A program made the position numbers and the translations under genes. From Arthrobacter sp. 9AX (GTDB taxonomy: Bacteria > Actinomycetota > Actinomycetes > Actinomycetales > Micrococcaceae), in contig NZ_LR733293.1 of assembly GCF_902506095.1 (NCBI RefSeq), positions 4,259,476-4,323,475 on the forward strand: 64,000 nucleotides of DNA, read 5' to 3'. This document shows positions 1-8,710 of the stretch, piece by piece; the first letter of the stretch is position 1, and the number at the start of each line of letters is the position of its first letter. The notes under the pieces were generated by a model, which saw nothing but the letters and a program-made list of their open reading frames with translations, did not search any database and was not told the DNA's origin.

Positions 1-1
1 C

Positions 2-499
2 GGTGTCCTCCACGCCGGCACCAAGCGCAACGTCATCCCCGAAACGGCCCGGATCGAAGCCACCATCCGAACCTTCTCGGAGGCCTCCCGCGAAAGGCTG
101 ATGGACTCGATTCCGCGGCTGCTGAAGGGCATCGCGTCGGCACACGGCCTGGAAGTCGACGTCGACTACCAGCAGGAGTACCCCCTCACCATCACGGACG
201 AGGACGAAACCCATACCGCCGAGAACGTCATCACGGAGCTGTTCGGCGAGTCCAGGCTCTCCCGCTGGGCCACTCCCCTGAGCGGTTCGGAGGACTTCTC
301 CCGGGTGCTGGCCGAAGTGCCGGGCACCTTCATCGGCCTCAGTGCCGTCCCCCGCGGCGCCGACCACGCAGCGTCCCCGTTCAACCACTCACCGTACGCA
401 ACGTTCGACGACGGCGTGCTGGCTGACGGCGCCGCGCTCTACGCCGAGCTGGCAATGCAGCGTTTGGCCGCCCTTTCGCACTCCCGCACCAACTCCTGA
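2..499 (+). CDS. M20 family amidohydrolase/peptidase, C-terminal part (5' end outside window)
   Basis: The reading frame is open from base 2 and ends at a TGA at 497-499. The first residues (GVLHAGTKRNVIPETARIEA) are the typical dimerisation-domain stretch of M20 metallo-amidohydrolases (hippurate, indole-acetyl-amino acid and N-acyl amino acid hydrolases), where NVIPE...A is strongly conserved. A later segment, SGSEDFSRVLAEVPGTFIGL, matches the conserved GSEDF motif whose Glu/Asp lie near the metal centre, and the Ala/His-rich HAASPFNHSPYATFDD end is also typical. The catalytic N-terminal metal-binding half lies upstream. An MFS transporter starts 26 bases downstream on the same strand, so the two are probably co-transcribed as an uptake-and-hydrolysis pair; the substrate cannot be read from the sequence. 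Confidence 0.9.
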   Translation, partial: GVLHAGTKRNVIPETARIEATIRTFSEASRERLMDSIPRLLKGIASAHGLEVDVDYQQEYPLTITDEDETHTAENVITELFGESRLSRWATPLSGSEDFSRVLAEVPGTFIGLSAVPRGADHAASPFNHSPYATFDDGVLADGAALYAELAMQRLAALSHSRTNS

Positions 500-525
500 T
501 CCACCCTCCCAGGAAGAGAACTGAG

Positions 526-1815
526 ATGACCACTATCGTGAACCCGCAGCGCGCGGCGCGTACTGCCATGCGGAAAACCATCGTTGGTACCGGGATCGGC
601 AATGCCGTGGAGTGGTACGACTGGGCGATCTACGCCACCTTCACCCCCTTCATCGCCAGCCAGTTGTTCAGCAAGGCGGACCCGGCGTCGGCCGTCCTGT
701 CCACCCTGGCGATCTTCGCCGTGGGCTTTGTGGCACGGCCCTTCGGCGGCTTCCTTTTCGGCTGGATCGGGGACCGGGTGGGCCGCAAAACCTCCATGAC
801 ACTGGCCGTGGGGCTCGCGTCCCTGGGCAGCCTGATGATCGGCATCGCCCCCGCGTTCGCGAGCGTCGGCGCCTGGGCGTCCCTGATGCTGCTGGCGGCC
901 CGGCTGGTGCAGGGCCTGGCACACGGCGGCGAGCTGCCGTCGTCGCAAACGTATCTCTCCGAAATGGCGCCGAAGGAAAAGCGCGGCTTCTGGGCCACTC
1001 TGATCTATACCTCGGGCACGGTGGGCATCCTGTTCGGCACGCTCCTGGGCGCGGTCCTGAACATGGCGCTGAGCACCGAGGCCATGAACGCCTGGGGCTG
1101 GCGGATCCCGTTCCTGATCGGCGCGGCGCTGGGGCTGTACGCGCTGATCATGCGGTCCCGGCTGCACGAGACCGAGGCCTTCGAAAGCGAATCCGTCCGC
1201 GAGAAGCGCGCTCCGATCTGGCCGCAGGTGGTCCGCCACCGCAAGCAGGCGCTGCAGGTCATCGGCCTGACTGTCGGGCTCACGGTGATCTATTACATCT
1301 GGGGTGTTGTTGCCCCCAGCTACGCCACCACCGCCCTGAAGATCGACCGCGGCGAAGCCCTCTGGGCCGGAGTGATCGGCAACATCGTGTTCATCGCGGC
1401 GCTGCCGGTGTGGGGCAAACTGTCAGACAGGATCGGCCGCAAGAAGGTGCTGTGGTCCGGTGCCATTGGGTCTGCGGTGATGCATTTCCCCATGACCTGG
1501 CTGCTGAAGGACTCGGCCTGGCAGCTGGCCGTCGGCATGTCCGTGATGCTGATCTTCATCGCCGCGAGCGCCGCCATTGTGCCGGCCGTGTACGCCGAAC
1601 TGTTCCCCACCAGCATCCGTACCGTGGGCGTGGGCGTCCCGTACTCCATCTGCGTGGCACTGTTCGGCGGCACCGCCCCGTACCTGCAGCAGTGGCTGGG
1701 CACCACCCTCCACATGCCGGACCTGTTCAACGTCTACGCCGTGCTGCTGCTCGTAGTGAGTGCAGCGTTCGTCTTCACCATCCCGGAGACCAAGGGCAAG
1801 GACCTGACGCACTAG
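526..1815 (+). CDS. MFS transporter, metabolite:H+ symporter (MHS) type
   Basis: This 429-residue protein has about twelve hydrophobic segments and the hallmarks of the MHS branch of the major facilitator superfamily: GNAVEWYDWAIYATF in helix 1, RPFGGFLFGWIGDRVGRK (the loop 2-3 signature) and LVQGLAHGGELPSSQTYLSE in helix 4. MHS members import organic acids, betaines or dicarboxylates with protons across the cytoplasmic membrane. The ATG is preceded by AGGAAGAG. It follows the M20 hydrolase gene by 26 bases, so it may import that enzyme's substrate or a relative of it (inference). Confidence 0.93.
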   Translation: MTTIVNPQRAARTAMRKTIVGTGIGNAVEWYDWAIYATFTPFIASQLFSKADPASAVLSTLAIFAVGFVARPFGGFLFGWIGDRVGRKTSMTLAVGLASLGSLMIGIAPAFASVGAWASLMLLAARLVQGLAHGGELPSSQTYLSEMAPKEKRGFWATLIYTSGTVGILFGTLLGAVLNMALSTEAMNAWGWRIPFLIGAALGLYALIMRSRLHETEAFESESVREKRAPIWPQVVRHRKQALQVIGLTVGLTVIYYIWGVVAPSYATTALKIDRGEALWAGVIGNIVFIAALPVWGKLSDRIGRKKVLWSGAIGSAVMHFPMTWLLKDSAWQLAVGMSVMLIFIAASAAIVPAVYAELFPTSIRTVGVGVPYSICVALFGGTAPYLQQWLGTTLHMPDLFNVYAVLLLVVSAAFVFTIPETKGKDLTH

Positions 1816-1841
1816 TTCTCCCAACTAAGGAGCGCCAAGTG

Positions 1842-3215
1842 TCACTCTCCGACGAAGCGGTTCCGCCCGGCCCGGTACCCGAAGACAGCCGCGAGCAGCC
1901 CCACCGCAAGGAACAGGATGCCGGCGGTGGTGAACGATCCGGTGGCCTGGTGCAGCTGGCCCACCATCAGGGTTCCCGTTGAACCGAGGCCGTAGCCCAC
2001 GCCCTGCATCATCCCAGACAGGTGCGCGGCCGTGTGTCCGTCCCGGGTCCGCAGCATGATCATGGTCAGGGCCACCGCGGTCAGGCTTCCCTGGCCCAGA
2101 CCCAACAGGCCCGCCCAGACCCACACCAGCTCCAGCGGGCCGAAAATACTCAGGGCGAAGCCGGCGCCAGTCATCAGCGCCACCACCGTGTTGATGGCCC
2201 GCTGGTCCCGGAACCTTGCAGCGAGCGCGGGCGCGAACAGTGAGCCGAGCATCTGCAGCACAATACACACGGAGACGATCAGCCCTGCCGTGCCGCCGTC
2301 CACGCCACGTTCCCGCAGGATGGGAGCCAGCCATGCGAACACGCTGAAGGACATCATCGCCTGCAGCACCATGAAAATGGTCACCTGCCAGGCCACGGGC
2401 GAGCGCCACACGTTGACGCCGTCCTTCGCCACCTGGTGCCGCACCGCACGTTGCCGGACCGCTATGGGAAGGAACAGGAAGAGGACGACGGCGGCGGGCA
2501 GCGCCCAGAACCACAGCGCCCGTGTCCACTCCCCCGTCGCCGTGTAGACAGGGTAGGTGAAGCCGGCTCCGAGGGCCGCCGAGGCGCAGATGGCTGTGGT
2601 GTACAGGCCGCCCATCAGGCCAAGCCGGTGCGGGAAGTCGCGTTTGACGAGCCCGGGCAGGAGCACGTTGCACAGGGCGATGGCGGCGCCGCAGGCAGCG
2701 GTGCCGGCAAGCAGTGCGGGCAAATGCGGCGGTCCTGCAGGACGGAGCAGGAGCCCTGCTGTGAGGACCGCCATGGCACCGAGCAGGACCCGCTCAGGGC
2801 CGAACCGTCGCGCCAGGACCGGGGCGAGGGGCGCAAACAGGCCCAGCAGTGTCACCGGGACGGTGGTCAGGACTACAACGGCCCACCCCGGCAAGGCAGC
2901 CTGGGCCGTGACCTCGGGAAGCACGGCCGAGAAACTGGAGAAGACCGTCCGCAGGTTCAGCCCGACCAGGACCAGGCACAGGCCCAGGTAAACGAGGGCC
3001 CTTCGGCTTCCCATCCGGGTTGGTTCCGGTGCCGGCAGCTCATCGATCTCGGCGTCCACCAGGTTGTCCGGGCGGGCCGGGTTTCCGGGCCGGTCCTGTT
3101 TCGCCGGCCGGGGCCTCCCTGATGGCTCCCGTGGCCGCTGCTTCTTCGCTTTGGCATCTGTCGCTTCCGTCACCTGCCCATTCTTGCAGGAGTTGTTTTG
3201 GCCGCAGTTATCCAC
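1842..3215 (-). CDS. MFS transporter, CynX/NimT type
   Basis: The 457-residue product has twelve predicted membrane spans after a hydrophilic, basic leader. The motif LVLVGLNLRTVFSSFSAVLP at the first helix and GSLTAVALTMIMLRT in the second half resemble the CynX/NimT group (cyanate/2-nitroimidazole transporter-like). The cargo is unknown. The listed start is GTG at 3213-3215; an in-frame GTG at 3171-3173 would remove 14 residues, and neither has a strong ribosome site. The roughly 60-residue hydrophilic N-terminus rich in Lys, Arg and Pro is unusual for this family and part of it may be untranslated. The gene converges on the MHS transporter, with ends 26 bases apart. Confidence 0.88.
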   Translation of the reverse strand: MDNCGQNNSCKNGQVTEATDAKAKKQRPREPSGRPRPAKQDRPGNPARPDNLVDAEIDELPAPEPTRMGSRRALVYLGLCLVLVGLNLRTVFSSFSAVLPEVTAQAALPGWAVVVLTTVPVTLLGLFAPLAPVLARRFGPERVLLGAMAVLTAGLLLRPAGPPHLPALLAGTAACGAAIALCNVLLPGLVKRDFPHRLGLMGGLYTTAICASAALGAGFTYPVYTATGEWTRALWFWALPAAVVLFLFLPIAVRQRAVRHQVAKDGVNVWRSPVAWQVTIFMVLQAMMSFSVFAWLAPILRERGVDGGTAGLIVSVCIVLQMLGSLFAPALAARFRDQRAINTVVALMTGAGFALSIFGPLELVWVWAGLLGLGQGSLTAVALTMIMLRTRDGHTAAHLSGMMQGVGYGLGSTGTLMVGQLHQATGSFTTAGILFLAVGLLAAVFGYRAGRNRFVGE

Positions 3216-3268
3216 ATAGCAGGATGTATCCCTGCCGGCCCTGCAGCCCTGCTCCTAGTTTTGGAAGC

Positions 3269-3688
3269 ATGAGCAACGTCCAACCTCCCAGCCCGGACCC
3301 ACCCCTGCCGGCACCAGCGCCGTCACCCGGGACGGACAGCGGGGCCGTTGGGAGCCTGATCCTTGCTTTCCTTGCACCGATCAGCATCGGCATCACCGGC
3401 CCTATCGGAATGTTCACCATGCTCATGACTGCGGGTCCCACGGCTCATACCCCTCTGACCTGGCTGGCACCCGTCTTTTTCTGGAGCCTTCCCCTTCTCG
3501 CAGGCATCAGCTCTGTCTCGCTGGCACGTTCGTCACTGCGGAAGTGCCGGCGCGGATCAGGCTCCTGGGTGGTGGCGGTGATTTCTTTGTCGTTCATGGG
3601 CATCTTCTTTCTCGCCGGGCTGATAGCCACGCTGCAGTTCATGATTGGCACGGGGTTTTTCGACGAGTCCCTGCGGCGGTCCTATTGA
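3269..3688 (+). CDS. small membrane protein of unknown function
   Basis: A 139-residue protein starting at the ATG at 3269 (upstream TTTTGGAAGC). The first 30 residues are Pro/Ser/Ala-rich and probably cytoplasmic or linker-like. Three hydrophobic stretches follow (about residues 31-55, 66-85 and 98-125), giving a small polytopic membrane protein. I recognise no family. It is transcribed divergently from the CynX-like transporter, with about 50 bases between the starts, and ends 51 bases before trmB. The Pro-rich N-terminus followed by a few helices is common among uncharacterised actinobacterial membrane proteins. Confidence 0.7.
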   Translation: MSNVQPPSPDPPLPAPAPSPGTDSGAVGSLILAFLAPISIGITGPIGMFTMLMTAGPTAHTPLTWLAPVFFWSLPLLAGISSVSLARSSLRKCRRGSGSWVVAVISLSFMGIFFLAGLIATLQFMIGTGFFDESLRRSY

Positions 3689-3739
3689 TTGTCCGGCTTC
3701 TGCTCCTCCGGCTGTCCACCCGCCGGTATTCTGGAAGGG

Positions 3740-4663
3740 ATGAGCGAATCCCCAGAAACCCCCCAGCCGCAGCATGTCCCCAGGCCGGTAACCCCCGGCA
3801 CGCAGGCTTCCTACGGCACGTACGGGGGCCGGCCCGTCAGCTTCGTGCGCCGCGGCACCCGCCTGCAGGGCCGCCGGCAGGCAGCGTGGGAACTGCATGC
3901 CGAGCGGTGGGCGGTGAACGTCCCCCGGCATGTGGCCAACACGTCGGTTCACCCGGACTACACGTTTGATGCCGAGGCAGAGTTTGGCCGGAAGGCTCCC
4001 CTCATCGTCGAGATCGGCTCGGGCCTGGGCGACGCCATCTGCCACGCCGCCGAGGAGAACCCGGACACCGACTTCCTCGCCGTGGAGGTCTACACCCCCG
4101 GGCTCGCCAACACGCTGATCAAAATCAACAGCCGCGGTCTGAGCAACGTCCGGGTGGTGGAGGCCAACGCCCCGGAGGTGCTGGCCACCATGCTTCCCGA
4201 GGGCTCGGTCAGCGAACTCTGGGTCTTCTTCCCCGACCCCTGGCACAAGTCGCGGCACCACAAGCGGCGCCTCATCCAGCCCGAGTTCGCCGGACTGGCG
4301 GCGCGCGCACTGAAAAAGGGCGGCCTCTGGCGGATTGCCACCGACTGGTCCAACTACGCCGTCCACGTCCGCGACGTCCTGGCGGACTCGCAGGACTTTG
4401 AGAACCTGCACGCCGGCGAGCGCCGCGGACCCGAGAGTCCGCTGACCCAGGTGTGGCAGTCCGGCGTGGAATCAGTGGTGGGCGGGGCACCCGTGCGGGA
4501 GGGCCGGGCGCCGGTCAGCACTGAACATACCGGGCCCAACGAGGGAGTGGACGCAACGGGCGGCTGGGCACCCCGTTTCGAGGGCCGGATCCGGACCAGC
4601 TTCGAAGCCAAGGCACACGAAGCCGGGCGTATGATCTTCGATCTCTGCTACCGCCGGATCTAG
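3740..4663 (+). CDS. trmB: tRNA (guanine-N7-)-methyltransferase
   Basis: TrmB methylates N7 of guanosine 46 in the variable loop of tRNAs using S-adenosylmethionine. The 307-residue product contains the SAM-binding segment LIVEIGSGLGDAICHAAEEN, the family signature FPDPWHKSRHHKRRL (catalytic and tRNA-contacting) and GLWRIATDWSNYAVHV near the end. It is longer than typical bacterial TrmB (about 210-240 residues) because of a roughly 90-residue N-terminal extension and a charged insertion near residues 245-280, both common in actinobacterial homologues. I chose the ATG at 3740; an in-frame TTG lies upstream at 3689, but the intervening residues look non-coding. Confidence 0.95.
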   Translation: MSESPETPQPQHVPRPVTPGTQASYGTYGGRPVSFVRRGTRLQGRRQAAWELHAERWAVNVPRHVANTSVHPDYTFDAEAEFGRKAPLIVEIGSGLGDAICHAAEENPDTDFLAVEVYTPGLANTLIKINSRGLSNVRVVEANAPEVLATMLPEGSVSELWVFFPDPWHKSRHHKRRLIQPEFAGLAARALKKGGLWRIATDWSNYAVHVRDVLADSQDFENLHAGERRGPESPLTQVWQSGVESVVGGAPVREGRAPVSTEHTGPNEGVDATGGWAPRFEGRIRTSFEAKAHEAGRMIFDLCYRRI

Positions 4664-4838
4664 CAGCGACGGCCTGCGGCGGGCCTGGGACGGCCGTGCC
4701 TTGCCCGGAAACCACATGCTCTGCGGGCTATTCCACATAGTCGTCCCAATTACTGGCCGCGGCCACCGGGGCGTGACACGATGGCGGTGCGCGGGGCACG
4801 CAATTTTCGCGCATCAGCGCCGGCATAAAGGAACAGCC

Positions 4839-5669
4839 ATCAAAAGAGAACTGAGGCAGGCCGCGGACGCGGCGGAGAACGTCACCAACTCCCGCACCCT
4901 GGAGCTGCTGGCGAGGGCCGGCTTTGCGGCCAGCGGCATCCTGCACCTGCTGGTGGGCGCCATTGCCATCCGGCTGGCCATGGGCGGCTCGGGAAACGCA
5001 GACATCAGCGGCGCCGTGGCAGAGCTGGCCACCCAGCCCGCGGGACCTTTCCTGCTCTGGGCAAGCTTCGCCGCCTGCGCGGCCCTTGCGCTGTGGCAGG
5101 CCAGCGATGCCATCTTCGACTACAGCCACCTCCCCACCAAGGAAAAAGCCAAGAACAAAGGCAAAGCTGCGGCCCAGGCCTTCGTGTACGCAGGACTCGC
5201 CCTGACGCTGCTGGCCTTCGCGCGGGGAACGGGTTCAAGCGGGGACAACCAGCAGAAAGCAAGCGACCTCACCGCCTCGCTGATGAAGGCTCCGGGCGGC
5301 GTTGCACTGCTGGTCCTGCTGGGTGCCGCTATCGCCGTAACGGGCGTGGCCTATGGCATCCGCGGCATCAGGAAGTCCTTTGAGAAGCAGCTCAGGATGC
5401 CTGCATCCCAGATGACAAGGAAAGCCGTCACTGTGCTGGGCGTGACCGGATACGTGGCCAAGGGAATCGTGCTGCTGCTGACCGGCCTGCTCATCGCCAT
5501 TGCCACCCTCCAGGCACATCCGGAGGAGTCCACGGGACTGGACGGAGCCTTGCGGGCACTGCGCGACCAGCCGTTCGGCGTGTATGTGCTGGCCGCCGTG
5601 GGTGCGGGGCTGATCTGTTACGGCGTCTACATGGTGGTTCGGGCGCGGCTGGCAAAAATGACCAAGTAG
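4839..5669 (+). CDS. DUF1206 membrane protein, apparent ATC start
   Basis: The protein carries three consecutive DUF1206 units, each a pair of membrane helices: about GFAASGILHLLVGAIAIRLA to FLLWASFAACAALALW, then AFVYAGLALTLLAFA to ALLVLLGAAIAVTGVAYGI, then GYVAKGIVLLLTGLLIAIAT to VYVLAAVGAGLICYGVYMVV. DUF1206 proteins are uncharacterised actinobacterial and cyanobacterial membrane proteins. The protein-like sequence begins IKRELRQAADAAEN. The matching codon is ATC at 4839-4841, placed six bases after a good AAGGA site; no ATG, GTG or TTG sits there. An in-frame GTG at 4773 would add 22 Arg/His-rich residues that look non-coding. Either a rare start or a lost ATG is implied. Confidence 0.8.
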   Translation: MKRELRQAADAAENVTNSRTLELLARAGFAASGILHLLVGAIAIRLAMGGSGNADISGAVAELATQPAGPFLLWASFAACAALALWQASDAIFDYSHLPTKEKAKNKGKAAAQAFVYAGLALTLLAFARGTGSSGDNQQKASDLTASLMKAPGGVALLVLLGAAIAVTGVAYGIRGIRKSFEKQLRMPASQMTRKAVTVLGVTGYVAKGIVLLLTGLLIAIATLQAHPEESTGLDGALRALRDQPFGVYVLAAVGAGLICYGVYMVVRARLAKMTK

Positions 5670-5768
5670 CCGCGGGTGGCGTGCGCTGCACGAACAGCGC
5701 GGCGCCTAACGGTCCGCGTGCAGGACCGCCTGCAGATGTTGGAGCGCAGCGGTGGCTAGGGTTGGACC

Positions 5769-6031
5769 ATGCCCCAGGTACGCGCCGAACGCCTCATCCG
5801 GATTGCTGGCGGTTCACTGCGGACGACGGCGGCACGCGGGCAGTCTGGAAGTACACCTTCTCCTGCCGCCCGGCACTGCTGCGGTCGGTGATGGAACGGA
5901 TCGGCGCCTGGCTGCTGGGCCGGCAAATCGAAAAACGGATCGAAGCGTTCGCCCGCGCCTGCGAAGACCCCGCGCTCGTGGCCGGGTTCCGCGCCCTGGC
6001 ACCGGGCAGCACCGACTCGAAGCAGCCCTAG
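5769..6031 (+). pseudogene. remnant of a SRPBCC (polyketide cyclase/START-like) gene
   Basis: Two pieces of one protein family lie in different frames. From ATG 5769 the frame reads MPQVRAERLIRIAGG, which resembles the first strand of SRPBCC proteins, then runs into a low-complexity, shadow-like sequence and stops. A second frame (codons ending at TAG 6029-6031) reads ADDGGTRAVWKYTFSCRPAL and MERIGAWLLGRQIEKRIEAF, the typical last strand and long C-terminal helix of that fold. The central hundred or so residues expected between them are missing. The simplest reading is an internal deletion that also shifted the frame. The fold normally binds hydrophobic ligands. Confidence 0.6.
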
Positions 6032-6061
6032 CCTAAACACCGTACATCCCGGCACCCAACG

Positions 6062-6724
6062 TCACGGGACGGTAATCACGGCGACGGCTTGCTGGGTGCC
6101 GTCCCTCAGTTCCACGCTGGAGATGCTGCCCAGCTGGATGGGCGTCGCCCCGGTAACCTTGACCCGGCCGCTCGGGGTGGCCGTCCAGGCACACGCCCGG
6201 TCCTCCCCGCCGGCCCGGTCCCGGACCCAGAGCGACAGGGTGCCGTCGGACGGGAGGCTGCTCCCGCTCACTGCCAGCTCCGTCCCCCAGGTCTTCCGGG
6301 CCAGGTCGATGCTGAACTGCAGGCCGCCGCCGGACTGGACGGAGTACGTGGCGTCCGGCTGCGGGGCCCGGCTCAGGAGCGGACCCGCCGCCAGCCCCGC
6401 GGCGAGGCAGGCAGCTGCGACTGCGCCCGCCAGCGCCACCCACCGCCGTCGCACGTTACGACGGCGGCGCGCCAGTTTGCCGAGGAGGCTCACCGGGGCA
6501 GCGGCTGATGGCGCGGCAGGAACGGTGGACGGAACAATTGTCAGCGCCACGGCATCCGGCACGGGGACGGCGTCCAGCAGCACCGGAATCTTCTCCAGCC
6601 CGGCCAGTTCTTCGCGGCACTGCACGCACTCGCTGAGGTGGTCTTCGAAACTCTTCAGGTCCACGGCATCCAGCCCACCCAGCAGGTAGGCCCCCAGCAA
6701 CTGGTGCAGCCCGGAAGTGTTCAC
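6062..6724 (-). CDS. anti-sigma factor with zinc-binding N-terminus (RskA-like)
   Basis: A 220-residue membrane anti-sigma factor. The N-terminal zinc-associated anti-sigma motif is visible as H29-x3-C33-x2-C36 in FEDHLSECVQCREEL. One membrane helix lies at about residues 92-112 (WVALAGAVAAACLAAGLAAG). The extracytoplasmic C-terminus has the RskA-type pattern GGGLQFSIDLARKTWGTELAV...LWVRDRAGG...RVKVTGA. It should sequester the sigma factor encoded immediately upstream and release it after regulated proteolysis. The GTG start overlaps the TGA of the sigma gene (GTGA), implying translational coupling. Confidence 0.92.
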   Translation of the reverse strand: MNTSGLHQLLGAYLLGGLDAVDLKSFEDHLSECVQCREELAGLEKIPVLLDAVPVPDAVALTIVPSTVPAAPSAAAPVSLLGKLARRRRNVRRRWVALAGAVAAACLAAGLAAGPLLSRAPQPDATYSVQSGGGLQFSIDLARKTWGTELAVSGSSLPSDGTLSLWVRDRAGGEDRACAWTATPSGRVKVTGATPIQLGSISSVELRDGTQQAVAVITVP

Positions 6725-7305
6725 CGTTCCACACCCATTTCGTCCAGGATGGTCCGCAGGGCACGCACGGCGTAATAGGCCCGGGATTTCACCGTTCCGC
6801 TCGGGATGTTCAGTTGCACTGCCGTCTCGTTCACTGTGAAGCGGCGGTAATGCAGGGCCACCAGGACGTCCCGGTGTTCGTTGCTGAGGCGCAGCAGCGC
6901 CTCCTCGATGAGCACCCGGTTCAGCAGCTCATCCACGCGTTCCACGGCCTCGGCCGTATCGTTGAGGCCGCCGTCCAGTGCCTCCGCCGGGCGGCGCTGG
7001 GCGCGGCGGTAGTTGTCGATCATGATGTTCCTTGCGGTCCGGAAAAGGTAGCTGCGGAGACTGCCGGTGACCTCTGGTGCGTGCTGCCAGACGCGGAGCA
7101 CGGTTTCCTGGACCACATCTTCGGCGAGCTGGGGGTCGCGGGAGGCGCTGAGCACGAAACGGCGGAGGGCCGCTCCGTGTTCCCGGTAAATGGCCTCCAC
7201 CACGTCCTCGTCAAGCGGCATTCCAGGGCCTCCTGTCCCGCCCTCCGGCACGGTTGCTCCGTGCTTCCCGGCTGGTACGACGTCCAGATCCGGTTTTTGG
7301 TTCAT
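6721..7305 (-). CDS. ECF-type RNA polymerase sigma factor (SigK/SigL-like)
   Basis: A 194-residue group-4 sigma factor. Region 2 is AIYREHGAALRRFVLSASRD...VVQETVLRVWQHAP and region 4 is RLSNEHRDVLVALHYRRFTVNETA...NIPSGTVKSRAYYAVRALR, a helix-turn-helix that contacts the -35 element. ATG 7303-7305 was chosen because region 2 begins about 36 residues later and a GAAGAATGG site precedes it. The gene is coupled by overlap to its anti-sigma factor and is divergent from a lipoprotein gene whose start is 80 bases away. SigK-type factors often control a neighbouring secreted protein, so that lipoprotein is the first candidate target. Confidence 0.94.
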   Translation of the reverse strand: MNQKPDLDVVPAGKHGATVPEGGTGGPGMPLDEDVVEAIYREHGAALRRFVLSASRDPQLAEDVVQETVLRVWQHAPEVTGSLRSYLFRTARNIMIDNYRRAQRRPAEALDGGLNDTAEAVERVDELLNRVLIEEALLRLSNEHRDVLVALHYRRFTVNETAVQLNIPSGTVKSRAYYAVRALRTILDEMGVER

Positions 7306-7385
7306 CGTGAACCATTCTTCACCCACGTGCGTCGTATTGGTTAGCGTTCGGCGACCGGCGCCGGGCACCAGCAAAGGAGCAACCC

Positions 7386-7925
7386 ATGAAAAAGCATATG
7401 GGCACAGGCCTCGCCATCCTGGCCCTGACGGCGGCCCTGACCGGGTGTGCCGGCGGCGGCGGAACGACTCCTGCGGCCACCAGTCCGGCTGCCACGGGGA
7501 GTTCGCCGGCTGCCTCTGCCTCTCCTTCCGCCCCGTCCACGTCAACGGCGAGTGCCGCCGTCGACCTCAAGACCGCATCCTCAAGCGCCGGAAACATCGT
7601 GGTGGACGGCAAGGGCATGAGCGTCTACTTCTTCACCAAGGACGTCAAGGATTCCGGTACCAGCGCCTGCACCGGCGGGTGCCTCGCGGCGTGGCCCCCG
7701 CTTCTCACCACTGCTGCGCAGCCGAAGGCCGAAGGAATCAGTGGGACGCTGGGCACCATCACCACGCCGGAGGGCACAAAGCAGGTGACGCTGAACGGGC
7801 TGCCGCTGTACTACTACGCGAAGGACACCAAGCCCGGCGACATCACGGGACAGGGCGTTAATAGCGTCTGGTACCTGGCGGACCCGGCGGGCGAAATGAT
7901 CAAGATGGGAGCCTCCGGTTACTGA
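7386..7925 (+). CDS. secreted lipoprotein with two Lipoprotein_15 (COG4315) repeats
   Basis: A 179-residue lipoprotein. The signal peptide ends in the lipobox LTGC (Cys20 or so) and is followed by a Ser/Ala/Thr/Pro-rich linker of about 40 residues. Two copies of the small secreted repeat follow: GKGMSVYFFTKDVKDSG with ACTGGCLAAWPPLL, and LNGLPLYYYAKDTKPGD with VWYLADPAG. The C-x3-C-x2-WPP feature is characteristic. The biochemical role of the family is not established; in other bacteria such genes often sit beside sigma/anti-sigma genes, as here. ATG 7386 follows AAAGGAGCAACCC, a strong ribosome site. Confidence 0.92.
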   Translation: MKKHMGTGLAILALTAALTGCAGGGGTTPAATSPAATGSSPAASASPSAPSTSTASAAVDLKTASSSAGNIVVDGKGMSVYFFTKDVKDSGTSACTGGCLAAWPPLLTTAAQPKAEGISGTLGTITTPEGTKQVTLNGLPLYYYAKDTKPGDITGQGVNSVWYLADPAGEMIKMGASGY

Positions 7926-7939
7926 CGCAAAACCACCCG

Positions 7940-8710
7940 TCAGGGCAACGGAACGGCCGGAAGCGTCCCCGGCAGGGGAACCTCCGAGGGGACCGGCACC
8001 TCGGGCGGTTTGCCCAGGCCGTCAGCCAGGTGTCCGGGAACTTCGCCGGGCAGGGTTCCTGAAGCGGGAACTTCCCCGGGCTTTCCTGGGGAAGTTCGCT
8101 GGCCCTTGGCGGGCTCCGTCGCAGCTTGACCGTCCGACGTCGATGAGGCCGTCGGGTGCGTGGCTGCGGCGGGGCCTGTCGGGATCGCCGCCGGGTCCCC
8201 GGCTTCGGTTCCGGGGGTCGCCGTACGTGCAGGCGCGGCGGGCTGGCCTGCCTGCTCGCCGGCGGGGGCAGCGGCTGTGCCGGTGATGAAGGACGTGACA
8301 GCCTGGTTGAGTTGTGTGAACGAGTCGCGGATGCCCTGGTCTGATGCTGCGGCAACGGCACCGCCGGCGCCGAGTGAGACCGCCACGGACAACGTGGTGA
8401 GGGCGATCCTGCGCCGTGCCCTGCGGCGGGCTGCGAGTTCGTCAACGGGAGCCGCGGATGGTTTGGCCGGAGGGGCGGCACTGGCTGCAAGGTCAGCATC
8501 AACTTCAGGCGAGGCACCGGCTGCCGGCGAACCAACTGCCGGGGCGCCGCCCATCAGCGCGAGAAGTTCGGCAGAGGGCTCCGGGGCAACGGTGCCCAGC
8601 GCCTGGAGTTCCAGGAGGACGGGGCGGAGCTGGCTGTCGCCGTCCAGGTCTGCTTCCAGCAGCAGCCGGTCGACTGCCCCGCCGCGGCGGATTCCTGCGG
8701 TGTCACTCAT
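7940..8710 (-). CDS. putative anti-sigma factor / single-span membrane protein
   Basis: A 256-residue protein encoded directly downstream of a sigma factor gene, overlapping it by eight bases. The N-terminal 90 residues are acidic and Ala/Leu-rich (LLLEADLDGDSQLRPVLLEL), which fits a sigma-binding cytoplasmic domain but without an obvious zinc motif. Residues about 92-121 are Arg-rich followed by a hydrophobic helix (RRRARRRIALTTLSVAVSLG). The remainder is a long Pro/Ala/Gly/Thr-rich extracytoplasmic tail. The position, overlap and topology suggest an anti-sigma role; the family itself is not one I recognise. The ATG at 8710 is favoured over in-frame codons further upstream, which lie inside the sigma gene. 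Confidence 0.75.
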   Translation of the reverse strand: MSDTAGIRRGGAVDRLLLEADLDGDSQLRPVLLELQALGTVAPEPSAELLALMGGAPAVGSPAAGASPEVDADLAASAAPPAKPSAAPVDELAARRRARRRIALTTLSVAVSLGAGGAVAAASDQGIRDSFTQLNQAVTSFITGTAAAPAGEQAGQPAAPARTATPGTEAGDPAAIPTGPAAATHPTASSTSDGQAATEPAKGQRTSPGKPGEVPASGTLPGEVPGHLADGLGKPPEVPVPSEVPLPGTLPAVPLP

